Assembly (NCBI RefSeq): GCF_024171645.1
Contig: NZ_JALKAC010000001.1
Location: 372,001 to 436,000 of the forward strand
Reading direction: 5' to 3'
Source of the DNA: Flavobacterium sp. HSC-32F16
GTDB lineage: Bacteria > Bacteroidota > Bacteroidia > Flavobacteriales > Flavobacteriaceae
Length of the DNA stretch: 64,000 bases
Shown here: one piece after another, positions 25,982 to 35,767 of the stretch
Layout: each line of letters begins with the position of its first letter
Numbering within the stretch: position 1 is the stretch's first letter
Translations under genes and position numbers: made by a program
Notes under the pieces: model-generated
Databases searched by the model: none
The model's input: only the letters and a program-made list of their open reading frames with translations
What the model was told of the DNA's origin: nothing

Positions 25982-26998
25982 TTAATCAGCATCCGGCACG
26001 GGAGCATTTTCTGCAATGAGTTTTTCATGCTTAAGCTCCTCCCAAAATGCTTTAGGAATTGATGTTTTAAATGAATCGGCGTTTTCAGACACCTGCTCTG
26101 GATTCCACGCTCCCGGAATAACTCCCGAAACTACTTTTGGCGCCGCACAAAACTGAAGAGCAGCTGTACGAAGATCAACATCGTGATTTTTAGATATATC
26201 GAGTAATCTGCTTCGTTTTTCGATTACACCTTCGGGAAATTTTCCAGAATAGTCATATCGTTCTACACCCGCCAGAAAACCCGCATTTAAAGGTGCTCCA
26301 ACGACTATAGATATATCTCTTTTTTGACATGCCGGAAACAATCTGTTCAAAGCATCTTCGTGTTTAATAATCGAATACTGGGTTGCCGAAAGAAAAATAT
26401 CCGGATCTGCCTGTTCTATTGCTTTTAACGCTGGCTCAAGCGTGTTTACGCCAAAACCCCAGGCTTTTATGATACCTTCTTCACGCATTTTGGTTAACTC
26501 CGGAATCGCGCCTTTCATGGCTTCATCAAAGTATTTAGTCCAATTTTCCTTCATATCTTCATTATCCGGCGATAAATCATGTATATAAACGATATCCAAA
26601 TAAGGAAGTCCTAAACGCTGCAGACTGTCCTCGATACTTTTTCTGGTTCCCTCAGCCGAATAATCATACTGGTAGGAGAAATTAAGCCTGCCTTTCCACA
26701 ACCCCTTTTCTAATGTAAAATCTTTGTCCGGCGAAAGCAAACGTCCCACTTTTGTTGACAAGGTAAATTCCTCACGCTTTTTATTTCGAAGAAAATGTCC
26801 AAAGCGTCGTTCACTAAGTCCCAAACCATACCAAGGTGAAGTATCAAAATAGCGCACACCACTATTCCATGCTGTCTCCATAGCTGCGGTAATACTATTA
26901 TCCGGATTTTCGTGAAATCCGTTTCCTGCTGCAACGCCGCCTAATCCTGATATACTTAAAGGTCGGTAACGTTTATTTTGATCATTAATATCTTTCAT
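25982..26998 (-). CDS. Aldo/keto reductase, D-threo-aldose dehydrogenase-like
   Basis: A 338-residue protein. The ATG at 26998 (MKDINDQNKRYRPLS) is chosen over an upstream ATG at 27124, because the extra 42 residues have no family counterpart. Motifs are ISGLGGVAAGNGF, GVRYFDTSPWYGLGLSERR (Asp and Tyr of the tetrad), LSTKVGR (Lys) and DIVYIHDLSPD (His). The SPWYGxGLSExRxG pattern is typical of the D-threo-aldose, L-fucose or pyridoxal dehydrogenase subgroup, which oxidises sugars with NAD. It appears to be a single gene. Confidence 0.85.
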   Translation of the reverse strand: MKDINDQNKRYRPLSISGLGGVAAGNGFHENPDNSITAAMETAWNSGVRYFDTSPWYGLGLSERRFGHFLRNKKREEFTLSTKVGRLLSPDKDFTLEKGLWKGRLNFSYQYDYSAEGTRKSIEDSLQRLGLPYLDIVYIHDLSPDNEDMKENWTKYFDEAMKGAIPELTKMREEGIIKAWGFGVNTLEPALKAIEQADPDIFLSATQYSIIKHEDALNRLFPACQKRDISIVVGAPLNAGFLAGVERYDYSGKFPEGVIEKRSRLLDISKNHDVDLRTAALQFCAAPKVVSGVIPGAWNPEQVSENADSFKTSIPKAFWEELKHEKLIAENAPVPDAD

Positions 26999-27211
26999 AG
27001 TACTGTATTTAAAATTTTCCAAATCACAGTCAGAAAATATTCCTGCTGTTAAATAATGATTGAGATACAAATTTCCGGCAATTCTTGTTTTTATAACTAT
27101 AGAATTGCAATTTGAAAATTTCATTATTTACAGATTCATCTAAAATGCACTTTACAGAATGTAAGACACGAAATTTCTAAAAGAATGAGATAATGCACGT
27201 TATGAAACTGA

Positions 27212-28033
27212 TTATTTAAACTTTTGTATTTCAGAATCTTCTTTCCACTGTTTTTCCTCGGCTGCAATTATTTCTAATTTTGCTACAATAGGTACCAAAC
27301 TGTTCTCCAGAGAAATTTTTCCGTCGCGCCATTCTTTCTTATATGAATCCTTTCTAATCTGTAAAATAAACTCTCCCGTATAAACATACTCCGACATATC
27401 ATCATTTCTCTTTGGGGGAATTCTTTTTAAAGCTTCTCTTAGATAAATATCAATTTCAATTTCTCCATTCATACGGATGAAACCCGTTCCGTCTGCGCCT
27501 TTTTCAAATTGGTGTCCTCTATACTCGAGGAGTTTAATAAAGGCATCCATAAACCTTAAAGCTCTGGGAATATTCTTTTTTGTAACATTTAAATTAAGAA
27601 CCTTTACTTGATTAATTACTACTTTTTTGTTCAATTTTTGAGTTGCAAATTGTATCTGGGCTTCTTGTATAATAGTACTTGGATCTGTAAGTGTTTTTAA
27701 AACCTGAAGAGGAGCTCCCGAATCTCCTTGTATACTTTTAATTAATTGAGCTAAAGGCGTTGATTTTGAAGTTTTGCGAAGCTGGCTTTCGTAGGTTTTT
27801 CTAAAAATCTTTATTTGATTACTCCCTTTATAATCTTGTGAAAGTCTGGGAACTTTACTGCTGTTGTATTTAAACTTTATCCAATGTTTGGTTCCGGGAA
27901 GCGGAATCTGCATTTTCTCACATGCGTTTTTTATTGACATGGTCGAAATCTCATAATGTTTGGATATTTGATATATGGAGAATTTCCATACTAGGTTATA
28001 GAGTTCCTGGCGGGTAAAAATTACTTTGTCCAT
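27212..28033 (-). CDS. Uncharacterised protein with N-terminal helix-turn-helix
   Basis: A 273-residue protein. The opening FTRQELYNLVWKFSIYQISK and then YEISTMSIKNACEKMQIP and PLPGTKHWIK match a widespread unnamed bacterial family that starts with an HTH-like region (xREELYxLVWxxPxxxLAKxFGISDxxLxKxCxxxxIPxPxxGYW). The rest is charged and shows no known enzyme motif. Residues about 150-250 may be a second alpha/beta domain. DNA binding is likely from the N-terminus; function is unknown. Confidence 0.7.
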   Translation of the reverse strand: MDKVIFTRQELYNLVWKFSIYQISKHYEISTMSIKNACEKMQIPLPGTKHWIKFKYNSSKVPRLSQDYKGSNQIKIFRKTYESQLRKTSKSTPLAQLIKSIQGDSGAPLQVLKTLTDPSTIIQEAQIQFATQKLNKKVVINQVKVLNLNVTKKNIPRALRFMDAFIKLLEYRGHQFEKGADGTGFIRMNGEIEIDIYLREALKRIPPKRNDDMSEYVYTGEFILQIRKDSYKKEWRDGKISLENSLVPIVAKLEIIAAEEKQWKEDSEIQKFK

Positions 28034-28065
28034 AATTCATGCAATTGTACCATGAAATAATTTTA

Positions 28066-28111
28066 AAAAAAATCCACCATCATTATCAATTATGATAAAG
28101 ATGATGGATTT
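28066..28111 (-). terminator. Terminator of the RND efflux operon
   Basis: AATCCACCATCAT and ATGATGGATT pair with one bulge around a loop of about 18 bases. On the minus strand the hairpin is followed by eight T. It lies just past the stop of the outer-membrane factor gene. Confidence 0.7.
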
Positions 28112-28121
28112 AAATGTTGTT

Positions 28122-29531
28122 TTATTGTACACCTCCGCCTAAGGCTCGGTATAAATTAATTGCTGCATTGAGTTTTTCTAACTTTATTGACACAACGTCA
28201 AGTTCATTTTGAAGGGAACTGTTTTGTGCTACAATAACCTCTAGATAAGTTGCCATACCGCTTTTGTATAAAAGTCCGGCATCGGCAGTTGCTTTTTCTA
28301 AAGAAACTGATTTCTCTTCTGCAAGTTTAATGCGTTCATCTGCATATTTCAATCTTGACATGGCATCACTTACTTCGCCAACCGCAGTGATGTAAGACTG
28401 CTTAAACTGGATTGCTGCTTTTTCCTGTTCTAAAAGCGCCACCTGATAGGCTGTTCGTAACTGCTTTTTTCTAAAGAGAGGCTGTGCCAAATTGGCGGCA
28501 ATCGTTTTGGTTACTGATCCCGGGAAATTAAACCAGGTATCAAAATTAAATGTATTTAATCCAATTGAAGGACTTAAACTAAGTGTTGGATACATTGTTG
28601 CTTTGGCCAATCCTGATTTTGCATACGCCGACATTACAGCGTACTCGCTCGCTTTTACATCTGGTCTTCGGCTTAAAAGCGAAGCGGGAACTCCTGAAGG
28701 AACTTCAACAGCAAATTCTGATGCATTTAAATTTCCTGCACGGGTTACGGCATTAGGATATTCTCCGCATAAAATTTGTATCGCGTTTTCTTGTACAGCA
28801 ATATTCGCTTTTGCTAAAGGAACTAATAATTCGGCCGTTTTTTTCTGAGCTTCACTCTGGTTTAATGCCAGTGAACTTATCGATCCGGCATTGTACTGCA
28901 GCTTCATCATGTTTAATGTGCTGTCACTTAACTGAATGTTTTTCTCAGCAATTTTAAGCTGTTCATCTAATGCCAGCAGATTATAATAAGCCTGCGCTGC
29001 CTGAACAATAATTCGGGTTTTTAATGCCGAAAGATTTTCTTTCTGGGCAAAATAAGTCGCTTTTGCATCTCTTTTCTGCATTGCTGCTTTTCCCCAAATA
29101 TCAACTTCCCATGCCAAACGAAGATTGGCACTGTAATCATCCAGATAATCTTTGTTAGTAAACTGTGCACTTAATGATCCGTTAAGCGAGTTTTTTGACT
29201 GATAACTTCTGCTTGCGCCTGCATCAAAATCCAGAGTTGGCAATAATGATAATTTTGCCTGCTTATAATTTAAATCCAGCTGTTCCATACTTTTAATTGC
29301 AATAAGCACCTCGTTATTTTTAACGAGGGCTTTATCAATTAAATCAACCAATAATGGGTCTTTGTAATAACTTTTCCACGGTAATAAAACCGTATCGCCC
29401 GTTACTGCAATTTCTTCACGGTATTTTTCGGGCGCATTTAATTCTGCACGCGAATATTTTTTTCCTACCACGCATGATGTTACGATCAAGCCGGTAAATA
29501 AAGTAATTCCTATTTTATATAGTATTCTCAT
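28122..29531 (-). CDS. RND efflux outer-membrane factor (NodT/TolC-type lipoprotein)
   Basis: A 469-residue protein with a lipoprotein signal (lipobox IVTSC). Residues about 30-230 and 250-465 are the two OEP repeats with long coiled-coil helices. Typical motifs include LPWKSYYKDPLLVDLIDKAL near the start, SLLSRRPDVKASEYAVMSAY in the middle and GMATYLEVIVAQNSSLQNEL near the end. It is the last of three genes and starts 2 bp after the pump gene ends, so the three are co-transcribed and form one tripartite efflux system. Confidence 0.93.
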   Translation of the reverse strand: MRILYKIGITLFTGLIVTSCVVGKKYSRAELNAPEKYREEIAVTGDTVLLPWKSYYKDPLLVDLIDKALVKNNEVLIAIKSMEQLDLNYKQAKLSLLPTLDFDAGASRSYQSKNSLNGSLSAQFTNKDYLDDYSANLRLAWEVDIWGKAAMQKRDAKATYFAQKENLSALKTRIIVQAAQAYYNLLALDEQLKIAEKNIQLSDSTLNMMKLQYNAGSISSLALNQSEAQKKTAELLVPLAKANIAVQENAIQILCGEYPNAVTRAGNLNASEFAVEVPSGVPASLLSRRPDVKASEYAVMSAYAKSGLAKATMYPTLSLSPSIGLNTFNFDTWFNFPGSVTKTIAANLAQPLFRKKQLRTAYQVALLEQEKAAIQFKQSYITAVGEVSDAMSRLKYADERIKLAEEKSVSLEKATADAGLLYKSGMATYLEVIVAQNSSLQNELDVVSIKLEKLNAAINLYRALGGGVQ

Positions 29532-29533
29532 TA

Positions 29534-32500
29534 TTATTCTTTTATAGTTTGAACTACGGTTTTCTTACCCGAAACTTTTTCCTGTAAATATTGAAATACA
29601 ATGAAAAGCAGCGGAATTACAAAAATTCCTAAAATAACACCGCTTAACATTCCAATTGATGCGCTCACACTTATCGATCTGTTTCCTACTGCCGTTCCGC
29701 CCGAAGCAAACATCAACGGAATCATACCCACAATAAAAGCCAATGAAGTCATGATAATTGGTCGTAACCTTGATCTGGCACCTTCGATTGCCGCTTCGAC
29801 AATACTTAATCCTGCAAGGCGTCTTTGAAGTGCAAACTCTACAATCAAAATGGCATTTTTGGCGAGCAATCCGACCAGCATGATTAATCCAACCTGAACA
29901 TAAATGTTGTTATCTAAACCCACTGCTTTTACTCCTGCAAAAGCTCCTAAAATTCCTGTTGGAATAGACAATAAAACAGCAAGCGGTAACAAATAACTTT
30001 CATATTGCGCTGCCAATAAGAAGAATACAAACAGCAGACATAATCCGAAAATAGCGATAGTCTGGCTTCCACCCGATTTTTCTTCTAAACTCAAACCTGT
30101 CCATTCGTAACTGTAATCAGCAGGGAGTTTTTCTAAAACATTTTCTAAATTATCCATAATCTGACCGTTACTATAGCCAGGTAATGCCATTGCTGTAATA
30201 TTTACTGAATTATAAAGGTTGTAACGGTTTACCGATTCTGGTCCGTACACTTTATGGAATTTCACAATTGATTTTACAGGAACCATCTGCATATCGGCAT
30301 TTCTAACGAAAATTTCGTTAAACGCATCCTGATCCATTCTAAAAATTCCGTCGGCTTTTACATTTACTCTGTAAAACTTACCAAATCTTGTAAAATCTGA
30401 CGATTGATCTCCCGCAAAATACGTCTGGATGTTTCCTAAAAGTTCTTTGATGTTCACTCCCATCTGGCGGGCTTTGTCTTCATCTACTTCCAATTCCAAC
30501 TGCGGATAATCGGCTCTAAAAGTCGTGTACGCATATTGAACGCCCGGCTGCTGCATAATCTGTCCGATTACTTTATCTGACATTGCTTTTAATGTTTCCG
30601 GATTTCTGGCCATTCTGTCCTGCAATACAATTTCGGCACCACTCGTTACACCAAATCCTTCAACGGGCGGCATTCTGAAAACCATAATCGAACCTTCTTT
30701 AATCTTCGATAATTTTCCTGTAACACTATTTAAAATTTCATCAATATCCTTAACCGCGCCTCTTTCTTTTTTAGGTTTTAGTTTGATAAATCCTAATCCG
30801 TAAGCCGTACTGGCACTATTGCTCAAAATATTAAATCCGGTAATACTTGTATTGACATCAATAGCTTCTTCTGTTTCTAATATTTTCTCCATTCTCTGCA
30901 CTACTTCAGTCGTACGATCAAGCGCAGTTCCAGGAGGCATTGATAAACTGTACACCATAAATCCGTCATCTTCTAACGGAACGAAACTTTTTGGCGTTGA
31001 CATCATCATATAAACTGCAAAAGCGGTTATACCTGTAACCAATCCTGCTGCAATCCATTTTTTTCCAATAAGAAAACGAACTCCTTTAATATATCTTCCG
31101 GTTAAATTATCGAAACTCGTGTTGAAACCCACAAAAAATCGGTCTTTAAAACTGGTTTTGTGCTCGTGATTTCCATGTTTTTCACCATGATTCTTTAGCA
31201 ATAAGGCACATAAAGCAGGAGTCAGTGTCAAGGCATTTACAGCCGAGATAATAATCGCAATCGCCAAAGTATAAGCAAATTGTTTATAGAAAATTCCCGA
31301 AGATCCTGTCATAAAACCAATTGGAATAAATACCGCCGACATGACCAAAGTAATCGAAATTACAGCTCCCGTAATTTCTGCCATTGCGCTGTGAGTGGCT
31401 TCTTTTGCCGAAATTCCTGCATCTTCCTCCATTTTACTATGAACGGCTTCGACAACGACAATCGCATCATCGACTACAATTCCAATCGCGAGAACTAAGG
31501 CAAAAAGTGTCAGGATGTTAATGGTAAATCCGAAAACCAACAGGAAGAAAAACGTTCCTACAATCGCCACAGGAACTGCAATCGCTGGAATTATCGTCGA
31601 GCGAATGTCTTGCAGGAAAATAAATACTACGATAAATACCAGAATAAAAGCTTCTAGCAAAGTCGATTTTACTTGTCCTGTCGCTTCGTCCAGACGTTCC
31701 TTGGTACTCATTACGTTTACATACTTAATTCCGGGAGGGAAAGATTTTGAAAGTCTCTCTACTTCTTTATTAATCCCGATTTCAATATCGTTTGCATTAG
31801 AACCTGAAGTCTGCAAAATTGCCATCGTAACCGCATTTTTACTGTTCGATTTGTTGTCTCCGCTGTACGAAATTGAACCAAATTCTACTCGTGCAACATC
31901 TTTCAGTCTTAAAACATTACTGCCGTTATTTTTAACCACAATATTTTCATACTGTTCTGGTTTGTTCTTTTTTCCTTTGTATCGAATTACATATTCTAAA
32001 GCCGCTTTTGATTCTTCTCCTAATTTACCCGGAGCCGATTCTAAACTCTGTTCTGCAATTGCCTGTGTGACATCTGAAGGAACTAATCCCGCATTTGCCA
32101 TCTTACGTGGATCAAGCCAGATTCGCATCGAATAATCTTTCTGCCCAAAAATCTGAACTTGTCCAACTCCGGGAACACGTTTCATTTGAGGCACTAAGTT
32201 GATATTGGCATAATTCTGCAAGAACAACTCATCGTATTTAGCATTATCTTCGGTGTATAAGTTGAAGATAACAATCATACTATTTTGCTGTTTCGAAGTC
32301 GTAAGTCCCATACGAACCACTTCCTGCGGTAATTTTGGCGTTGCCTGCTGTACTCTGTTCTGAACGTTTACCGCAGCCTGATCTGGATCAACGCCTTGTT
32401 TAAAAATAACGCTGATCGAAAAAGATCCGTCGTTACTCGCAGTAGATTTGATGTACTGCATATTTTCTACTCCGTTAATCTGCTCTTCTAATGGCGTTAC

Positions 32501-32683
32501 TACAGAACGGATTACTGTTTCACTATTTCCTCCCGGATACGAACCGCTTACCATAACAGTTGGCGGTGAAATATCAGGAAACCTTGTAACCGATAATCTG
32601 GTAAGACCTATAATCCCCAAGATTACCAATACAATAGAGATAACTGTGGCCAATACCGGCCTGTCTATTATTTTCTTTAACAT
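29534..32683 (-). CDS. RND efflux pump permease, AcrB/HAE1 type
   Basis: A 1049-residue inner-membrane pump of the usual family length. TM1 is at residues about 10-28, followed by the porter domain (FPDISPPTVMVSGSYPGGN). The TM4 proton-relay aspartates appear in AIGIVVDDAIVVVEAVHS. The second half repeats the fold and ends in TM10-12 (LMLVGLLAKNAILIVEFALQ, RPIIMTSLAFIVGMIPL). It is driven by proton entry and exports hydrophobic or amphipathic compounds. The adaptor gene lies 32 bp upstream. Substrate range cannot be predicted. Confidence 0.95.
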   Translation of the reverse strand: MLKKIIDRPVLATVISIVLVILGIIGLTRLSVTRFPDISPPTVMVSGSYPGGNSETVIRSVVTPLEEQINGVENMQYIKSTASNDGSFSISVIFKQGVDPDQAAVNVQNRVQQATPKLPQEVVRMGLTTSKQQNSMIVIFNLYTEDNAKYDELFLQNYANINLVPQMKRVPGVGQVQIFGQKDYSMRIWLDPRKMANAGLVPSDVTQAIAEQSLESAPGKLGEESKAALEYVIRYKGKKNKPEQYENIVVKNNGSNVLRLKDVARVEFGSISYSGDNKSNSKNAVTMAILQTSGSNANDIEIGINKEVERLSKSFPPGIKYVNVMSTKERLDEATGQVKSTLLEAFILVFIVVFIFLQDIRSTIIPAIAVPVAIVGTFFFLLVFGFTINILTLFALVLAIGIVVDDAIVVVEAVHSKMEEDAGISAKEATHSAMAEITGAVISITLVMSAVFIPIGFMTGSSGIFYKQFAYTLAIAIIISAVNALTLTPALCALLLKNHGEKHGNHEHKTSFKDRFFVGFNTSFDNLTGRYIKGVRFLIGKKWIAAGLVTGITAFAVYMMMSTPKSFVPLEDDGFMVYSLSMPPGTALDRTTEVVQRMEKILETEEAIDVNTSITGFNILSNSASTAYGLGFIKLKPKKERGAVKDIDEILNSVTGKLSKIKEGSIMVFRMPPVEGFGVTSGAEIVLQDRMARNPETLKAMSDKVIGQIMQQPGVQYAYTTFRADYPQLELEVDEDKARQMGVNIKELLGNIQTYFAGDQSSDFTRFGKFYRVNVKADGIFRMDQDAFNEIFVRNADMQMVPVKSIVKFHKVYGPESVNRYNLYNSVNITAMALPGYSNGQIMDNLENVLEKLPADYSYEWTGLSLEEKSGGSQTIAIFGLCLLFVFFLLAAQYESYLLPLAVLLSIPTGILGAFAGVKAVGLDNNIYVQVGLIMLVGLLAKNAILIVEFALQRRLAGLSIVEAAIEGARSRLRPIIMTSLAFIVGMIPLMFASGGTAVGNRSISVSASIGMLSGVILGIFVIPLLFIVFQYLQEKVSGKKTVVQTIKE

Positions 32684-32715
32684 GGAAAATGTTATTATAT
32701 GTTTAAATCAAAAAA

Positions 32716-33852
32716 TTATTTGCTGCTTACGGCTTTTCCAGTTTTTGGAACCACTTCCATACCGTCATAAAGTACATCGATAGAATTTAAAGCTACTTTG
32801 TCTCCCGATTGCAAACCTGATTTTACAAAGTAATCAGCTCCGGCGCTTCCGGCAATTTCGATAGGAACCATCGCTGTTTTATTGCCTTCTTTCAAAACAA
32901 AAACAAAAAATTTATCCTGAATGTCTTTTACACTTGCCATTGGAACTGTAATAACAGATGACAAACTTTTGTTCAACACGATTCTTGCTGAACCGCCTGA
33001 ACGCAATACTTTTTTCGGATTCGGAAAAATGGCTTTTAAAGCAATTGTTCCTGTTGCACGATCAATATTTCCGCTGGCCACTTCCAGTTTTCCTTTTTGA
33101 TCGTATTCGCTGTCATCGGCCATAATTAAACTTACGGTTTGATTGGCTTTTGAATCTTTCGAAAAAGCTAAGTAATCTGCTTCTGTCAAAGAGAAATAAA
33201 CAAATACGCTGTTAATCTCTGAAAGTGTCGTTAACGGAACAGCATCATTTGGCGTCACTAAATTTCCAATTCGGTTTGGAATACGGCTAATATAGCCGCT
33301 TACAGGAGCTTTAATCAAAGAGAAATCGGCATTTAACTGAGATGATCCTAAAGCGGCTTTAGCCTGTGCTACCTGTGCTGTTGCAGCTTCTAAATTGGCT
33401 TGTGCTGTTTTTAACTGCATGTCTGAGAAAACTCTTCCCTCAACAAGCGGTTTGATTTTTTCTACTTCTAATTTAGCATTGGCTTGGTTGGCCAAAGCAC
33501 TTTTATAAGCTGCGCGGCTGTTGTTTACCTGCTCGGCATAAACGTCTCCTTTTATTTTAAAAAGAGCTTGTCCTTTGTTTACATAATCTCCTTCTTTTAC
33601 GTAAATCGCTTCAAGATACCCTGAAACCTGTGCTTTTATATCAACATTTACACTACCTTCTACAGTTGCCGGATATTTTTTTTCAATGTCGCCCGTTACA
33701 GACTGTGTTTGAAAAAAATCAACTTCGGGTTTTGGAGCCGCTAAGGCCGCTGCTTCTGATCCGCTTTTACCACATGAAGAAAAACTGATGATAATCAATA
33801 AGACTACAACCTTATGTAATGTTTTATAATTTTGGAAAAATTGTTTTGTCAT
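32716..33852 (-). CDS. RND efflux periplasmic adaptor (membrane-fusion protein)
   Basis: A 378-residue lipoprotein (lipobox FSSC). It has the lipoyl-like motifs AQVSGYLEAIYVKEGDYVNKG and ALFKIKGD, a coiled-coil hairpin at residues about 100-170, the second lipoyl half IKAPVSGYISRIPNRIGNLV and a beta-barrel and membrane-proximal part. It is the first gene of the operon, so transcription probably starts in the 428-bp gap upstream. No TetR or two-component regulator is adjacent. Confidence 0.93.
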   Translation of the reverse strand: MTKQFFQNYKTLHKVVVLLIIISFSSCGKSGSEAAALAAPKPEVDFFQTQSVTGDIEKKYPATVEGSVNVDIKAQVSGYLEAIYVKEGDYVNKGQALFKIKGDVYAEQVNNSRAAYKSALANQANAKLEVEKIKPLVEGRVFSDMQLKTAQANLEAATAQVAQAKAALGSSQLNADFSLIKAPVSGYISRIPNRIGNLVTPNDAVPLTTLSEINSVFVYFSLTEADYLAFSKDSKANQTVSLIMADDSEYDQKGKLEVASGNIDRATGTIALKAIFPNPKKVLRSGGSARIVLNKSLSSVITVPMASVKDIQDKFFVFVLKEGNKTAMVPIEIAGSAGADYFVKSGLQSGDKVALNSIDVLYDGMEVVPKTGKAVSSK

Positions 33853-34280
33853 TTTATTTCACTTTTAAGAATACTTAGAATTTGACTTCAAAATAACATC
33901 CCAAGACGACCTTTTTGTTGAAGAAATTTACCCAAACGTAGTTTTTTGAACCTGAAACGAACAACGCTGCTAACTGAATAATAAGATGCGTTTCACTCTA
34001 AATGTATAGGTCTGGCGCGTTAGTTTTATAATTACGGGACAAACTGAAATACCCCGTATTGTTAAATTTTGTTCAACAAATGTTAAATATGAGTAAAGTG
34101 CCCGTATACTCTAAGAAGTTTTCTTATTTTTGTTAAAGGCTCTGCAAAAACAGACTCAGTTATCTTATCCTTAACAGGCATTTTTTTAGATATACTGCCA
34201 AAATTTGAAACAGCTGTTCTGAATACCATTCTGGTTTTTAAGATGCCTAAAATGTATAATACCTAATAGCCCCCAAGACT
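33853..34280. other. Divergent intergenic region, efflux operon and beta-helix gene
   Basis: This is 428 bp without a coding frame. On the minus strand TACGTTTG (33933-33940) matches the -7 consensus TAnnTTTG for the efflux operon, with no clear -33 TTTG. On the plus strand TATTTTTG at 34125-34132 is a weaker candidate for the gene at 34281. No conspicuous operator was seen. Confidence 0.45.
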
Positions 34281-35570
34281 ATGAAAAAAATTACTCTAAT
34301 GATTTGTTTACTGCTGACAGCTGCCGGCGTAAACGCACAGCAGGAAAAAGGAATTATTGGTTACAGCAACTGGCTGGACAACTGGACTGAATTCAAACCT
34401 CACAAAACTGAGTCCAGAGAAGCAAATCAAATTTTAGCAGGAAATATTACCGAAAACACAAAACTAATGAAAAGAAATGTATACATTCTTCAGGGAAATG
34501 TATATGTAACTAATAATGCAGTACTTAGTATTGAGCCGGGAACCGTAATTATTGGAGATGCTGCTTCAAAAGGAACTCTTGTAATTACTAAAGGAGCCAA
34601 AATTATGGCAGAAGGACAGGAAACTGACCCTATTGTATTTACATCAAACCAAAGCATGAAAAAAGCTGGTGACTGGGGAGGTGTGGTAATTCTTGGTGAT
34701 GCTCCAATAAACAAATTTGGCAACGCAGGTTCTTATAATATAGATCTTGATCCTGCCCTTACTGTATATGGAGGAAATAATATAGCAGCGAGTTCAGGTG
34801 TTTTAAAGTATGTAAGAATTGAATTTGCTGGTAAAAAAGTAAAAGGACTAGATACTTTTAATGCATTGACTATTGCAGGTGTAGGAAATAAAACCATTTT
34901 AGAAAATATCATGGTAAGTTATTCCGGAGGTGATTCATTTGCTTTTTATGGTGGAGATGTAAACGCATCTCAGTTAGTTTCATACAAATCAATTAATGAT
35001 GATTTTAAATTTACACAAGGTATTCAATGCCGTCTGTTTAATTCATTAGCTGTGAGATCATCTTATTTATCAAGTAATAAAGATGGTTCAAGATGTCTGG
35101 AAGTAAAAACATATGAAAAGAAAAGCGAAACTGACTTTACCAAAAAAGCAACATTCGTTAGTGCTTCAAACTTAACAATGCTAAACGACAGTGAAAATAT
35201 TAAAGCCGATATTCAGGCAGGTTTAGTAAAAGAAGCTGTTTATGTTGCTGAAAATGCAACTTTAGAATTAAAAAGAAGTGTAGTTTCAGGATTTAATCCT
35301 GCAGTGTTAATAGACAGCAAAACTGAAATTAACGAGGTGAATTTAAAGAAAATCAAACTTCAGGAAATGTTTTTTAATCAATGCAGCGGTAACATCTTTA
35401 GTGAAGCTAAAACCGATAATACTGATTTAGAAAACTGGTATGGTAACAGCATCTTCTTTAATGTTTACTCGCACACTGATAACAAAGAAACTTTTGTTGA
35501 TATATATAATGGAAAAAAACCGGATTATAGACTTCAATTAGGAAAAATAACAGCTTCAAGCGGGAAATAA
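34281..35570 (+). CDS. Secreted right-handed beta-helix-like protein
   Basis: A 429-residue exported protein with a signal peptide ending in VNAQQ. From residue about 55 the sequence has a repeating short-strand pattern (NVYVTNNAVLSIEPGTVIIG, GTLVITKGAKIMAEG, DWGGVVILGDAPINKFGN) typical of parallel beta-helices. It has an IxFxGxxxxG-like run in YVRIEFAGKKVKG. No catalytic residues of polysaccharide lyases are obvious, and there is no T9SS C-terminal signal. The homologues I recall are only annotated as hypothetical or secreted proteins. It is a single gene between a long leader and two terminators. Confidence 0.75.
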   Translation: MKKITLMICLLLTAAGVNAQQEKGIIGYSNWLDNWTEFKPHKTESREANQILAGNITENTKLMKRNVYILQGNVYVTNNAVLSIEPGTVIIGDAASKGTLVITKGAKIMAEGQETDPIVFTSNQSMKKAGDWGGVVILGDAPINKFGNAGSYNIDLDPALTVYGGNNIAASSGVLKYVRIEFAGKKVKGLDTFNALTIAGVGNKTILENIMVSYSGGDSFAFYGGDVNASQLVSYKSINDDFKFTQGIQCRLFNSLAVRSSYLSSNKDGSRCLEVKTYEKKSETDFTKKATFVSASNLTMLNDSENIKADIQAGLVKEAVYVAENATLELKRSVVSGFNPAVLIDSKTEINEVNLKKIKLQEMFFNQCSGNIFSEAKTDNTDLENWYGNSIFFNVYSHTDNKETFVDIYNGKKPDYRLQLGKITASSGK

Positions 35571-35603
35571 ACAAAGACTTTTTCTCTTAAAAGCTACTGA
35601 TTT

Positions 35604-35638
35604 AAAAAGGAAACAGAAACTATTCTGTTTCCTTTTTT
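35604..35638 (+). terminator. Terminator of the beta-helix gene
   Basis: A 15-bp stem (AAAAAGGAAACAGAA paired with TTCTGTTTCCTTTTT) with loop ACTA, then T. It lies 33 bp after the stop codon. Confidence 0.9.
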
Positions 35639-35680
35639 TATGAACTCTTTTTAAAATTGTGTAATCAGTTTCTAAAAAAT

Positions 35681-35714
35681 AAAAGCCCATTTCAAAAGAA
35701 ATGGGCTTTTTTAT
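35681..35714. terminator. Bidirectional terminator between converging genes
   Basis: AAAAGCCCATTTC, loop AAAA, GAAATGGGCTTTTTT, with an A-rich left flank and a T-rich right flank. It can end transcripts from both sides, including the alcohol dehydrogenase gene. Confidence 0.85.
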
Positions 35715-35767
35715 ACCTTTTTAACCAATATTGTTTAAGGTTGAAATTTGCTGGTTTAAAATTCACT

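Noticed and set aside
34125..34132. TATTTTTG as the promoter of the beta-helix gene.
   Set aside because: It matches the -7 pattern, but no -33 TTTG is at the right distance and the leader would be about 140 bases. It is mentioned only as a weak candidate.
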